DNA of 64,000 bases, taken from assembly GCA_009838075.1 (NCBI GenBank), contig VXSG01000004.1, positions 1 through 64,000 on the forward strand. The letters run 5' to 3'. A program made the translations under genes and the position numbers. Positions 7,649 to 18,272 of this stretch are shown in pieces. Position 1 is the first letter of the stretch, and every line of letters begins with the position of its first letter. This stretch comes from Boseongicola sp. SB0665_bin_10. Lineage in GTDB: Bacteria > Pseudomonadota > Alphaproteobacteria > Rhodobacterales > Rhodobacteraceae. The notes under the pieces are model-generated. The model was given only the letters and a program-made list of their open reading frames with translations, made no database searches and was not told the DNA's origin.

Positions 7649-8778
7649 CTGTAGACGTGCGCAGACTGCACCAGGCCGAAGGCCATCATCAGGACCAGCA
7701 GGGCCGATCCGCCATAGGAGACAAGCGGAAGGGGAACGCCCACCACCGGGGCAAGACCCACGACCATCGAGATGTTCACCAGGACATGAAGGAACAGTGC
7801 CGCCGACACGCCCAGAGTAAGAAGCGCGCCAAAGCGATTCTTGTTCCCGAGCGCCGACAGGACGCACACGAAAATGATCAGGCCGTAGAGCGAAAGCAGG
7901 GAGAACCCTCCGACGAACCCGAACTCTTCGGCAAGCGTCGTGAAGATGAAATCCGTATGTTTCTCCGGCAGGAAGTTCAGGCGCGACTGCGTGCCTTGCA
8001 TGAAGCCCTTTCCGGCCCACCCACCGGATCCCAGCGCAATCTTGGACTGCGTGATGTGATAGCCCGCGCCAAGGGGATCGATCGAAGGGTCAAGGAATAT
8101 GTTGATACGGCGATACTGGTAGTCTTGCAGGATCTGCCAATCCGTGCCGCGCGAAAGAAAGACCGTGAACACCATGCCCGCCATCGCGCCGACCACGCCC
8201 AGGAAGTACCACCAGCTCACGCCGGCACAGAACATCACGATGCCGCTGCCCACGACCAGGAGCACGGTCGTGCCCAGGTCAGGTTGCCTGAATATGATCG
8301 CTGCGGGGATGAGGATCAGGATCAGTGGCACGAGCACCCATTGCGGCCGCGACACGCTCGAAAGCGGCAACCAGTCGTAATAGGCCGCAAGACACATCAC
8401 GAGCGCGATCTTCATCATTTCCGACGGCTGAAACTGGATGAATCCGAGATCAATCCAGCGCTGCGCACCCATGCCAACGGTCCCGAAGAACTCCACCATG
8501 ACCAGGAGCACGAGAGCGAAAGCATATGCCAGGCCGGAAACCGAGCGCCAGAACCAGATCGGCACAAGACCGATCAACAGCATCAGGACAAGACCCGCCG
8601 CAAACCGCACCATGTGTGGTTCCGCCCAGCGGGACACGTCCCCGCCCGCTGCCGAAGTCAGCATCAGGAACCCCACGGAGGCGACTGTGGTCAGCAGGAC
8701 CACAAGCGCCCAGTTGACATGGAGAAGCTTGCGCGCGCCTCTCGGAATGAACCGTGCCCTGTACTCGAGAAAGCTCAT
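7636..8778 (-). CDS. mrdB: Rod shape-determining protein RodA (SEDS glycosyltransferase)
   Basis: A 380-aa SEDS-family membrane protein, the peptidoglycan glycosyltransferase of the elongation machinery. It has about ten membrane segments and conserved SEDS blocks: IQFQPSEMMKIALV, the FRQPDLGTTVLLV region holding the catalytic Asp, KHTDFIFTTLAEEFGFVG, and VSYGGSALL near the C terminus. Length is typical of RodA. Its start overlaps the mrdA stop by 4 bp (ATGA), so it is translationally coupled to PBP2, its transpeptidase partner. Confidence 0.97.
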   Translation of the reverse strand: MSFLEYRARFIPRGARKLLHVNWALVVLLTTVASVGFLMLTSAAGGDVSRWAEPHMVRFAAGLVLMLLIGLVPIWFWRSVSGLAYAFALVLLVMVEFFGTVGMGAQRWIDLGFIQFQPSEMMKIALVMCLAAYYDWLPLSSVSRPQWVLVPLILILIPAAIIFRQPDLGTTVLLVVGSGIVMFCAGVSWWYFLGVVGAMAGMVFTVFLSRGTDWQILQDYQYRRINIFLDPSIDPLGAGYHITQSKIALGSGGWAGKGFMQGTQSRLNFLPEKHTDFIFTTLAEEFGFVGGFSLLSLYGLIIFVCVLSALGNKNRFGALLTLGVSAALFLHVLVNISMVVGLAPVVGVPLPLVSYGGSALLVLMMAFGLVQSAHVYRWRN

Positions 8779-10715
8779 GCCCTGCTCGCCTCGCGGACCG
8801 GTTTCTGGCGCGGGCGCAGCACCATCTCCCGATGCTGCTGTCGAATCGCCTCCCGCTGGTCCGGCGGATAGGCCGCCAGTGGCGGAATGCCCCCGGACAG
8901 CGCGTAGAGAAGGATGTCTCGTGCCGGCAGTGCCACCAGCGCACCGCTGCTGCCGTGTTCTATGACGACGGCGATGGCGTATTTCGGCTTGTCATGGGGC
9001 GCAAATGCAACAAAGAGGCCGTGGTCCCGCAAGTGCCGGGGAAGCTCCTCGTTTTGCGTGACCCCTTGGTCCCGCTCCGATTCCGAAATGCTCCGCACCT
9101 GGCTGGTCCCTGTCTTGCCGGCCATGAGGAATTCCTCGGCAACGATTCGCGCCCTTCGTGCAGTTCCCCTTGGGCCATTGACCGCGTTGTACATGGCCCG
9201 TCGAACCAATTGCACCAGGCCTTCGGGCAGATCGAGCTCTGCGGCCGGCTCGACCGGTGTCTCGACGCCATCGATCGACTTGATCAAGCGTGCCTTGACT
9301 GCCCGCATGCTCGCAATGCGCGCGGTCATGACCGCGAGTTGCAGCGGCGAGGCCAGAACGTCGCCTTGCCCGATGCCCGCATTCAATGTCTCGCCCTGAA
9401 GCCAGCCTTCGCCACGAACACGTGCTTTCCACCTGATGGACGGCACGATGCCGGACCGTACGGCCGACAGGGGAATGTCAGGGCGCTGCCCCAGCCCGAA
9501 TTCCGCGCACAGTTCCGCGATACGATCGATTCCAACGCGGCGGGCAACCTCGTAGAAATAGACGTCACAGGACTGGGCAATTGCCATGTCCAGATCCATC
9601 CGGCCGTGGCCGCCGGACCTCCAGCAATGGAACTTGCGTCCCCCGAACTCCAGGTGTCCAGGGCAATGTATGATGTCGCGCGGTCCCAGCGCCCCAGCCC
9701 GCAAGGCAGCCAGCGCGGTCATCATCTTGAATGTTGATCCCGGCGGATACTGTCCTTGAACGGATCTGTTGAACAGGGGCACGTGGTCGTGATCCCGAAG
9801 CGCGCCATAGTCCTTCACCGAAATCCCGCGCACGAACAGGTTCGGATCATATGACGGCGACGACACCATGGCCCGAATGCCGCCGGTCTCAACGTCAATG
9901 ACGACCGCGCTGCCGCTTTCGCCCGCAAGCCGCGCCTGCGCATAGTTCTGGAGTGCATGATCAACGGTCAGTTGCAGGTCGCGTCCCGGAACCGATTCAT
10001 CGCGACCAAGCTCGCGCATGACACGGCCCGCTGCGCTGACCTCGATCCTGCGGAGGCCGGCACGCCCGCGGAGATCGGTCTCGCGCTTTGCCTCGATTCC
10101 GATCTTGCCGAACTGATACCCCGGAATCTGCAGGACAGGGTCCGACGGTTCCACGCGGGACAGGTCGCTTTCGCTGACCGGCCCGACATAACCGACCACA
10201 TGCGCAAAATCCGACCCCAATGGATACACGCGCGACAGGCCGACTTCCGGCGTGATGCCGGGCAGGGCTGGGGCGTTGACCGCGATTTCCGCAACATCTT
10301 CCCAGGTCAGTTGGTCCGCAAGCGTCACCGGCACGAACGGACTCCGGCGATACATCTCCTTCAATGCGCGCTCGAGCTTGCTTTCATCAAGCGCGACAAG
10401 ACGCCGGACCTTGGCAATTGTCTCCTCGACGTCACCGGCATCCTCTCGCACGATGACGATCCGGTAGTTCTGGCCGTTTTGCGCCACAGGGATCCCGTGA
10501 CGGTCGAAGATCTTGCCCCGGCGCGGTGAGATGAGGCGCACGTTGACGCGGTTGTCCTCGGCCAGGAGCTGGTAGTTTGCCGCCTCGTGCACCTGCAGCT
10601 GGCGCATCCTCAGCACCAGGGTTCCCAGGAGGGCAAGCTGGCCACCGCCCAGCAAGAGCGCGCGCCGCGAGATGATGCCGGCACTCTCGTCGGATTCTGC
10701 CCAGGAGCGATTCAT
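8775..10715 (-). CDS. mrdA: Penicillin-binding protein 2 (peptidoglycan D,D-transpeptidase)
   Basis: A 646-aa class B PBP that crosslinks lateral-wall peptidoglycan with RodA. One N-terminal membrane anchor (residues about 18-38, RRALLLGGGQLALLGTLVL) precedes the periplasmic dimerisation domain and the transpeptidase domain. Active-site motifs are SxxK (PPGSTFKMM), S-x-D (AQSCDVYFY, usual for PBP2) and KTG (MAGKTGTSQ). The ATG at 10715 has a GAGGG ribosome site. It follows mreD by 12 bp and overlaps mrdB by 4 bp. Confidence 0.97.
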   Translation of the reverse strand: MNRSWAESDESAGIISRRALLLGGGQLALLGTLVLRMRQLQVHEAANYQLLAEDNRVNVRLISPRRGKIFDRHGIPVAQNGQNYRIVIVREDAGDVEETIAKVRRLVALDESKLERALKEMYRRSPFVPVTLADQLTWEDVAEIAVNAPALPGITPEVGLSRVYPLGSDFAHVVGYVGPVSESDLSRVEPSDPVLQIPGYQFGKIGIEAKRETDLRGRAGLRRIEVSAAGRVMRELGRDESVPGRDLQLTVDHALQNYAQARLAGESGSAVVIDVETGGIRAMVSSPSYDPNLFVRGISVKDYGALRDHDHVPLFNRSVQGQYPPGSTFKMMTALAALRAGALGPRDIIHCPGHLEFGGRKFHCWRSGGHGRMDLDMAIAQSCDVYFYEVARRVGIDRIAELCAEFGLGQRPDIPLSAVRSGIVPSIRWKARVRGEGWLQGETLNAGIGQGDVLASPLQLAVMTARIASMRAVKARLIKSIDGVETPVEPAAELDLPEGLVQLVRRAMYNAVNGPRGTARRARIVAEEFLMAGKTGTSQVRSISESERDQGVTQNEELPRHLRDHGLFVAFAPHDKPKYAIAVVIEHGSSGALVALPARDILLYALSGGIPPLAAYPPDQREAIRQQHREMVLRPRQKPVREASRA

Positions 10716-10727
10716 ATTCGTTCCCTC

Positions 10728-11255
10728 TCAGGACCGGTCCCTGTCCCCGGGATGCAGCTTTCTGATGCCGAGAACCCGCTCGGACAGAAGAACGACAACC
10801 GGATAGAACAGGATGGCAAGCCCCAAGTGCATGATCGTCACGTCCATGCCGGCCTGACCGGCACCGGACAGCAACAGCACCACGGTCTCAACGACCTTCA
10901 TCACAAGGAGCACGATTGCAATCAGCAACCATTCCGTGAGCAACGTCGCCGCAAACGCGCGCGCGCGTCGCCCGCGCAGGAACTCGCCGGCAAGAACCAC
11001 CAGGGCCGCCCACAGCCCCGGAGGGCGCATGAACAGCATGTCGGCAATGAGGAAGACCGCTGCCAGAAGAAGCGCAGGCACGTATTCGGGGCGCCTGACG
11101 ACCCACGCAAAGGCCATGACAAGCACGAGTTCCTGGCCGGGCACCCAGTCGTCAGGGCCAATGTCCAAGGGCAGAAGCTGTACAAACCCCGCGGCGCCCG
11201 CCAGCAGGAAGAATCCCGCGCGAAACAGCCAGACGCGGCTCACGAGGTCAGCCAT
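10728..11255 (-). CDS. mreD: Rod shape-determining protein MreD
   Basis: A 175-aa hydrophobic inner-membrane protein of the Rod complex with five to six predicted membrane segments. Sequence identity within this family is low, so the call rests on hydropathy, size and position between mreC and mrdA. The tracked ORF (to 11393) is overlong. The ATG at 11255 follows a GGGGAG site at 7 nt spacing and overlaps the mreC stop by 8 bp. Confidence 0.9.
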   Translation of the reverse strand: MADLVSRVWLFRAGFFLLAGAAGFVQLLPLDIGPDDWVPGQELVLVMAFAWVVRRPEYVPALLLAAVFLIADMLFMRPPGLWAALVVLAGEFLRGRRARAFAATLLTEWLLIAIVLLVMKVVETVVLLLSGAGQAGMDVTIMHLGLAILFYPVVVLLSERVLGIRKLHPGDRDRS

Positions 11256-12159
11256 CGGCATTCTCCCCCCCCGCCCGCACCGCCTCGACCGGCGGCAGAA
11301 GCGGACCAACCAGGACCGCCGGAGCATCCAGTTTCTCAACCGGCGGGCTGCGAAGCACGCGAAGGAACTCCATGCGGTCGTAGTCGGCAGCAAGCCTCAG
11401 CCTCAGGCGACCGTTGCGGTCCAGCACGACATTTCCGACAAGCAGTCCCGCCGGCAGCACGCGACCGGCGCCGGACGAGACGACACGATCGCCCGGCCGC
11501 ACGTCATCCGGGGCGTCAATGAGCTCAAGGACCGGCAACCGGGAATTGTCGCCCGAAAGAAGCGCATTCTGTCCCGATGGCTGAATGGTGACGGGGACGC
11601 GACTTGTACTGTCCGTCAAGAGCAGCACCCGGCTTGAACGCTGCCCGACTCCGAGGATGCGGCCGACAAGTCCGAGCCCGTCCGTGACGGCCCATCCATC
11701 CGCTATTCCGTCGCGCACGCGCCCGACATTCAGCTGCACGGTATGGCGGTAGGGTGAGCCGCTGTCGGCAATGACCTTGCCCGTGACCACGGTCAGTGCC
11801 GGATCCAGCCGGGCCCTGTTCAAGTTCAGCAGCCTGGCGTTCTCCTGCTCCAGTTGCAGCGCCGTCTCTCTCCAGGCCCTTAGCCGGCGAAGCTCGTCGC
11901 GCAATTCGCGGTTCTGACGCTGAAGAACGGCATAGGACTGAATCTGCGTTGCCAGATTGACGGCCTCCGTGACTGGCACCAGGGCCCATTCCAGGTTCGT
12001 CACGACGAAATCGACGACAGCAATCCGCATGCGCTCGGCCCGTGACGTGTCGCTCCGCCAAAGAACGAAGGTGGCAAGCAGGACAAGCACCAGGCAGCCG
12101 ACGGCCATGTGCCTGATCGGACGAAAATAGTCGACTTTCTTGTCGTTTCGCCGTGCCAC
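11248..12159 (-). CDS. mreC: Rod shape-determining protein MreC
   Basis: A periplasmic scaffold protein that links MreB to PBP2. Residues about 18-36 form one membrane segment (AVGCLVLVLLATFVLW), followed by a coiled coil (LQRQNRELRDELRRLRAWRETALQLEQENARLL) and the paired beta domains (GKVIADSGSPYRHTVQLNVGR, DGLGLVGRILGVG, LLTDSTSRVPVTI). The tracked ORF extends to 12189. The GTG at 12159 gives the family-like N terminus ARRNDKKVDYFRPIRH and is preceded by GTAGGA, so I prefer it (303 aa). Confidence 0.95.
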   Translation of the reverse strand: MARRNDKKVDYFRPIRHMAVGCLVLVLLATFVLWRSDTSRAERMRIAVVDFVVTNLEWALVPVTEAVNLATQIQSYAVLQRQNRELRDELRRLRAWRETALQLEQENARLLNLNRARLDPALTVVTGKVIADSGSPYRHTVQLNVGRVRDGIADGWAVTDGLGLVGRILGVGQRSSRVLLLTDSTSRVPVTIQPSGQNALLSGDNSRLPVLELIDAPDDVRPGDRVVSSGAGRVLPAGLLVGNVVLDRNGRLRLRLAADYDRMEFLRVLRSPPVEKLDAPAVLVGPLLPPVEAVRAGGENADG

Positions 12160-12279
12160 GATCCTACTTTGGCAACATCCCTGTTCCACGCCTACGACAC
12201 TTGGTCATGCCATCCGATCCGGGAGGAATCGACACCGTCATGTCCACAATGCGGGAATACAGAAAGATGTGCCTCCCTT

Positions 12280-13645
<1,366 letters not shown>

Positions 13646-13981
13646 TCAAAACATGCGACCGCCAATCGGGACATCCTTGTCCGGCTTCAACAACACGACC
13701 TCCCCGTCCTCGTCGGGCACCCCCAGCACGAGTATCTCCGACATGACCGGGCCGATCTGACGCGGCGGGAAGTTCACGACCGCGAGCACCTTGCGCCCCC
13801 GCAGCGTCGCGACATCGTAGTGTCGCGTGATCTGCGCGGAACTCTTCCTGACACCGAGGTCCGGCCCGAAATCGACCCAAAGCTTGAACGCAGGCTTTCG
13901 CGCCTCCGGGAAAGGTTCCGCGCGCGTAATCTCGCCGACGCGAATGTCGACCTTCATGAACGCCTCGAAGCTGATGGTCAT
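13646..13981 (-). CDS. csaA: tRNA-binding protein CsaA
   Basis: A 111-aa protein consisting only of an EMAP/Trbp111-type OB fold that binds tRNA and has been described as an export-related chaperone. Family motifs are FMKVDIRVGEI, SSAQITRHY and VLAVVNFPPRQIGPVMSEILVLG. Its start overlaps the proC stop by 4 bp (ATGA), so the two are coupled. Confidence 0.95.
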   Translation of the reverse strand: MTISFEAFMKVDIRVGEITRAEPFPEARKPAFKLWVDFGPDLGVRKSSAQITRHYDVATLRGRKVLAVVNFPPRQIGPVMSEILVLGVPDEDGEVVLLKPDKDVPIGGRMF

Positions 13982-14796
13982 TTCCCAAGCTCCCGGCTTC
14001 TGCCGGCGGCAGCGCTGACGGCCCGCGAGACAAGTGCGGGGAATCCCGAGGCATCGTCCATCAAGACGTTCAACGCAGCCTCCGTCGTCCCGCCCGGCGA
14101 CGTGACGTTGACTCGAAGCTGCCCCGGATCCTCGGGCGAAGCCTCGGCCAGGGCGCCCGCACCTGCAACCGTCGAACGCGCGAGCATGAGCGCCAATTCC
14201 GGCGAAAGGCCCTCCGCCTGGCCGGCCGCCGCAAGCGCTTCGATGAGATGAAAGACATAGGCCGGACCAGACCCGGACACGGCCGTGACCGCGTCCATGT
14301 CCGCCTCCCGATCCAGGCGCACGGTCTGGCCAACGGCCGACAGGAGGTCCTCTCCCATGTCCATGCCGGCCTCGGAAACCCGACCATTGCGGACGAGTGC
14401 CGTGATTCCCCGTCCAATTGCGGCAGGCGTGTTCGGCATCGCGCGAATGACCGGAGTCAATGATCCAAGTGCCGCTTCGAACCGTTCAAGCGTCGTCCCC
14501 GCCGCAACCGACAGGAACAGGGTGTCCTTGCGTCCCCCGAACTGCCGCACCGGCTCCAATGCCGTGTCCATCATCTGGGGCTTGACCGCGACCACGACGA
14601 TCGCCGGCGAAGCAGGCAGGTGGGAATTCAGGTTCACGCCGGCAAGCGCACTCAGTTCGTCGGAAGGTGCCGGATCGACCACCCAGACGGCGCTCACGTC
14701 CATGCCTTGCCCGATCCACCCCTTGAGCAGTGCTCCTCCCATCTTGCCGCAGCCGAGGAGAACGAGGCCCCGATGCGCGATTTCACCCAATTCCAT
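13978..14796 (-). CDS. proC: Pyrroline-5-carboxylate reductase
   Basis: A 272-aa enzyme catalysing the last step of proline synthesis, NAD(P)H-dependent reduction of pyrroline-5-carboxylate. The Rossmann motif LLGCGKMGGALLKGW is at the N terminus, VVVAVKPQMM and IRAMPNTPAAIGRG follow, and the C-terminal signature is LRVNVTSPGGTTEAALNVL. The ATG at 14796 has a GGGAGG site. It is coupled to csaA downstream. Confidence 0.97.
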   Translation of the reverse strand: MELGEIAHRGLVLLGCGKMGGALLKGWIGQGMDVSAVWVVDPAPSDELSALAGVNLNSHLPASPAIVVVAVKPQMMDTALEPVRQFGGRKDTLFLSVAAGTTLERFEAALGSLTPVIRAMPNTPAAIGRGITALVRNGRVSEAGMDMGEDLLSAVGQTVRLDREADMDAVTAVSGSGPAYVFHLIEALAAAGQAEGLSPELALMLARSTVAGAGALAEASPEDPGQLRVNVTSPGGTTEAALNVLMDDASGFPALVSRAVSAAAGRSRELGK

Positions 14797-14862
14797 GGCA
14801 AGCCTCCCATCCCGTTTTCAGCACCATGCCGAAATCCGATTTCGCGGGGCCGAAATGGAAAA

Positions 14863-14887
14863 CCGGGTCGCCCGTTCGGCGACCCGG
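14863..14887 (-). terminator. Rho-independent terminator downstream of the YbjN-like gene
   Basis: A 10-bp perfect stem (CCGGGTCGCC / GGCGACCCGG) with a 5-nt loop. On the minus strand it is followed by TTTTCCATTT. It lies 61 bp past the stop of the YbjN-like gene. Confidence 0.7.
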
Positions 14888-14947
14888 CCTCCGCCGCGCC
14901 CGCGATCAGCAAAGGAGGAGACAACGTTGCGGACGCAGCAACCCCGT

Positions 14948-15448
14948 TCAGGCGCGGCCATAGGCCTCTGTCATGGCGACATCCATTGCGCGTTCCGGCG
15001 ACTCCTTGCCCCATGTGGCAAGCTGAAACGCCGGGTAGAACCGTTCGGCCGCCTGCACGGCGATCCGGATCATCGTGTCGACCTGCTCGGCGCTCGCGGA
15101 CTGGTCCCCAGCCAGCACGAGGCCATATCGCCATGCCATCAGCTTCTGGGACTGCCAGAACGCGAACGCTCCCGACCAGCATATGTCATTGGCCCGATTC
15201 AGCATCTCGTAGAGAGCGCCCATCCTGTCCCTTGGCGGATCGATTTCGAAGGTGCAGATCAATCGCAGGGTCTCGTCCTGCGGAGACCAGGCAAGGGTGA
15301 TCGAATACGTCCGCCATTGCCCCTCGATCGCCATTGCGATCTGGTCTTCCGCAAACCGGTCGAACTCCCATTCGTGACGCTCGGCCACGTGTTCGACAAT
15401 GTCGATCGGGTGGAGGTCTTCAGTGATGTACTGCTCTGTCAGTGACAT
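14948..15448 (-). CDS. YbjN domain-containing protein
   Basis: A 166-aa YbjN-family protein (type III secretion chaperone-like fold). The biochemical role is not established; in enteric bacteria YbjN affects stress tolerance and motility. Typical features are the acidic N terminus, MAIEGQWRTYSITLAW, TFEIDPPRDRMGALYEMLNRAND and the C-terminal AVQAAERFYPAFQL. The tracked ORF (to 15505) is trimmed to the ATG at 15448, which has a GGGGCGAGAG stretch upstream and gives the usual N terminus SLTEQYITEDLHPID. It stands alone between ubiK and proC and is followed by an intrinsic terminator. Confidence 0.88.
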   Translation of the reverse strand: MSLTEQYITEDLHPIDIVEHVAERHEWEFDRFAEDQIAMAIEGQWRTYSITLAWSPQDETLRLICTFEIDPPRDRMGALYEMLNRANDICWSGAFAFWQSQKLMAWRYGLVLAGDQSASAEQVDTMIRIAVQAAERFYPAFQLATWGKESPERAMDVAMTEAYGRA

Positions 15449-15813
15449 GCGCTCTCGCCCCATCTTGCGTGCCTGATGGTTGATCCCACCACGGCTTGCC
15501 GTCAATTCAAGATTCAGTGGATCCGGTCATCCGCTTTGCGAGATATGGTGTTCCGAAAGCGAAGACCTGTAAAGCGAAATCTTTTCCAGATCCAAAATTA
15601 AGGCGAGGGCGGCCGGCCGGCTTCGCCAACGCCGCCCGGTCCTCGCGCGTCATCCTGCACGGGCCAGAGCGAAAGCGGCATTGCGGCGGCGGCCCCGCAC
15701 CCGGCAAGGGCGCCAGGCGATGCGTTGTCTCCCGGGTCAGCCGAGCCGTGCGCGCGACGATCAGATTGTGCAAACACGGCACGGGCCAGGGAACCTGCCG
15801 CGGCAGTTCGGGG
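15449..15813. other. Intergenic region between ubiK and the YbjN-like gene
   Basis: 365 bp. An AT-richer patch near 15560-15600 may hold the promoter of the YbjN-like gene, and a GC-rich palindrome near 15602-15627 may terminate ubiK. No small ORF looks convincing. Confidence 0.4.
15594..15627 (-). terminator. Possible terminator of ubiK
   Basis: An imperfect palindrome (GGCGA ... CGGCCGGCCG ... TCGCC) followed on the minus strand by TTAATTTT. The stem is interrupted, so this is tentative. It lies about 190 bp past the ubiK stop. Confidence 0.4.
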
Positions 15814-16068
15814 TCAGGACTTCTTTCGCTTGCGGGTCTCCAGCGCTTCGACCCTTGTCCGGAGCGAATCGTTCTCCGCGCGCGCCTTCTCGGCCATTGC
15901 CCGCACGGCGTCGAACTCCTCGCGGGTCACGAGATCCCGACCCGCCAGCCACCGGTCGAGCATGCCCTTCATGACCGTTTCGAACTCGTTCCGGGCACCG
16001 CGGGCGACTCCCATCGAATTCATCATGAGCTGTGCAAGATCGTCCAATCTCGGGTTTCGGGTCTGCAT
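15814..16068 (-). CDS. ubiK: Accessory factor UbiK family protein (BMFP)
   Basis: An 84-aa membrane-fusogenic BMFP-type protein, equated with UbiK, which assists ubiquinone synthesis. The N-terminal amphipathic helix (LDDLAQLMMNSMGVARGARNEFETVMKGML) is followed by a C-terminal coiled coil (TREEFDAVRAMAEKARAENDSLRTRVEALE) and a basic tail. The ATG at 16068 has a GAGG site at 7 nt; the tracked start at 16104 is upstream of it. The gene is divergent from lgt. Confidence 0.88.
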   Translation of the reverse strand: MQTRNPRLDDLAQLMMNSMGVARGARNEFETVMKGMLDRWLAGRDLVTREEFDAVRAMAEKARAENDSLRTRVEALETRKRKKS

Positions 16069-16153
16069 GCCTGTACCTCGTCCTGCTTGAACACGTCCCG
16101 GCATCTATAGGTTGCGCGCGCGTGCTTCACAAGGTTGACGCAACCGCGCAGCA

Positions 16154-17059
16154 ATGCCACGAACGCGATTCATGCAGCACGGAATTCCGTTCCCCGACAT
16201 TTCACCAATCCTGGTCGAGATTTCCCTGGGCCCGGTCAATCTGCCGATTCGCTGGTACGCGCTCGCCTACATTGCGGGGATCCTGGCCGGCTACTGGATT
16301 CTCCGTCGAACCATCGCGCGTCCGCAGCTTTGGAAAGACGACACACCGGCCCTTGACCGCAAGCGGCTTGATGACCTGTTGGTCTGGCTGATTCTCGGGG
16401 TCGTCCTGGGAGGCCGCCTCGGATATGTCCTGTTCTATGGTCAGGGAAAGGCATTCGAAGATCCCCTGTCGATCCTGCGCGTCTGGGAAGGCGGCATGTC
16501 GTTCCATGGCGGCCTGGTGGGCGTTGCCGTCGCCGCAACAGTCTTTGCGCACAGGCACGGCCTGCCTCCGGCGGGACTCGCGGACGGACTGGCACTCGCG
16601 ACGCCGCCGGGGCTGTTCCTTGGCCGCATCGCGAACTTCATCAACGCCGAACTCTGGGGAAAGCCAACGGACCTGCCTTGGGGCGTGATCTTTCCGGGCG
16701 CCGCCGCACAGAACTGCCCGGATGTCGAAGGCGCCTGTGCCAGGCATCCGTCGCAAATCTACGAAGCGGGACTCGAGGGACTGATTCTCGGTGCTCTTCT
16801 TCTTTGGCTTGCCTATGGGCGAGGCTGGCTCAAGAAGCCCGGCGCAGTCGTCGGCATCTTCATCGCGGGCTACGGCGCGTCTCGCTTCGCGGTGGAGCTC
16901 TTCCGGCAAGCCGACTCCCAGTTCGTGACCGCAGGCAACCCCATGGGACATGTCGCCTCCGCCGGACCGGTCGGGGTTACCATGGGCCAGCTCCTGTCCC
17001 TGCCAATGATCGCCCTTGGGCTGCTCGCGCTGTTCCTTGCATTCAGATCCCGCCCGTGA
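16154..17059 (+). CDS. lgt: Prolipoprotein diacylglyceryl transferase
   Basis: A 301-aa inner-membrane enzyme that transfers diacylglycerol from phosphatidylglycerol to the lipobox cysteine, the first step of lipoprotein maturation (needed by Pal at 32.2 kb, for example). Signature [13 protein letters not shown], plus [11 protein letters not shown] and SFHGGLVGV, are typical. About seven membrane segments are visible. The start could be the ATG at 16154 or the in-frame ATG at 16172; neither has a strong ribosome site. Confidence 0.97.
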   Translation: MPRTRFMQHGIPFPDISPILVEISLGPVNLPIRWYALAYIAGILAGYWILRRTIARPQLWKDDTPALDRKRLDDLLVWLILGVVLGGRLGYVLFYGQGKAFEDPLSILRVWEGGMSFHGGLVGVAVAATVFAHRHGLPPAGLADGLALATPPGLFLGRIANFINAELWGKPTDLPWGVIFPGAAAQNCPDVEGACARHPSQIYEAGLEGLILGALLLWLAYGRGWLKKPGAVVGIFIAGYGASRFAVELFRQADSQFVTAGNPMGHVASAGPVGVTMGQLLSLPMIALGLLALFLAFRSRP

Positions 17060-17207
17060 ACGCAGCCCCCGGTCTCTCCGGCCGTTCACGCCAAACGCGC
17101 CAGACGGCGCCGACCGCACCCGCGAGGATCGCCCGGCCCGGACTTGCCCGGGACGAGACTCGTCTTCCGCAACAGCGCCTGCCTGCCTGCAAGGAACGCG
17201 CTTCCGG

Positions 17208-18272
17208 ATGACCGAGCTCGGGAAGCGCCTCATCCAGAGAATCCGCAGCACCGGACCAATGACCGTGGCGGAGTACATGCGCGAATGCCTGCTGCATCCG
17301 GAATTCGGATACTATTCCAGGCACGACCCCCTCGGCGTGTCGGGCGATTTCACGACGGCACCGGAAATCAGCCAGATGTTCGGCGAACTCCTGGGGCTGG
17401 CGCTTGCGCAAGCCTGGCTCGATCGCGAGGCGCCACGACCGGTGTGCCTTGCGGAGCTTGGCCCTGGAAGGGGCACGCTCATGGCGGACATTCTGCGGGC
17501 CAGCCGGACGGTGCCCGAATTCCCCGAAGCCGTTTCCGTTCACCTCGTGGAAGCCTCACCGGTTCTGCGCGACGTGCAACGGAAGACGATTGACCGCCCG
17601 CTTCGCCATCACGACTCGATCGAGAGCCTTCCCCGCGGTCCCCTGTTTCTCGTCGCGAACGAGTTCTTCGACGCACTTCCCGTACGCCAGTTGCAGCGCG
17701 ACGGGGCCGCGTGGCGGGAACGCATGGTCGGCGTTGACAACGACGGCAACCTGACCCTGGGCCTCTCGGACCCGGTCAGTTCGGAACTGCTTGCCGACCG
17801 GCTGGGCGATACACGCGACGGCGACATCGTGGAGATCCGGCCGGCCGCGCGTGCCATTGCGGCCGATATCGGTGCGCGAATCGCCGAATCTGGCGGCCTT
17901 GCGCTGGTGGTGGACTACGGCGGCCAGCATTCGCTCGGCGACACGCTGCAGGCCGTCCATGCGCACGGGAGCGTGCCGCCCCTGACCGATCCCGGCATGG
18001 CTGACCTGACCGCCCATGTGGACTTCGGGGCAATTGCGCGTGCCGCCCGTCCCGCCGCTCACACGCGGGTGATTCCCCAGGGCGAGTTCCTCGAACGTCT
18101 CGGAATTGTCCAGCGCGCGGAGAGGCTGGCCGAAGGACTGACAGGATCCGCTCTTGAGAGCCATCGCGCCGCGCTTCGCCGCTTGACGCATGAAGACGAA
18201 ATGGGAACGCTCTTTCGGGCAATGGCCCTCTACGAGGACGGTACACCCTTGCCGCCCGGATTCACGGCATGA
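17208..18272 (+). CDS. SAM-dependent methyltransferase, MidA/NDUFAF7 family
   Basis: A 354-aa class I methyltransferase related to MidA/NDUFAF7, which in mitochondria methylates an arginine of a complex I subunit. Family blocks are GPMTVAEYMRECLLHPEFGYY, GDFTTAPEISQMFGELLG, SAM-binding LAELGPGRGTLMADILR and FLVANEFFDALPVRQL. The tracked ORF starts too early (17016, inside the lgt end). The ATG at 17208 follows AAGGAA and gives the usual N terminus. The stop overlaps the pgeF start by 4 bp (ATGA), so the pair is coupled downstream of lgt. Confidence 0.92.
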   Translation: MTELGKRLIQRIRSTGPMTVAEYMRECLLHPEFGYYSRHDPLGVSGDFTTAPEISQMFGELLGLALAQAWLDREAPRPVCLAELGPGRGTLMADILRASRTVPEFPEAVSVHLVEASPVLRDVQRKTIDRPLRHHDSIESLPRGPLFLVANEFFDALPVRQLQRDGAAWRERMVGVDNDGNLTLGLSDPVSSELLADRLGDTRDGDIVEIRPAARAIAADIGARIAESGGLALVVDYGGQHSLGDTLQAVHAHGSVPPLTDPGMADLTAHVDFGAIARAARPAAHTRVIPQGEFLERLGIVQRAERLAEGLTGSALESHRAALRRLTHEDEMGTLFRAMALYEDGTPLPPGFTA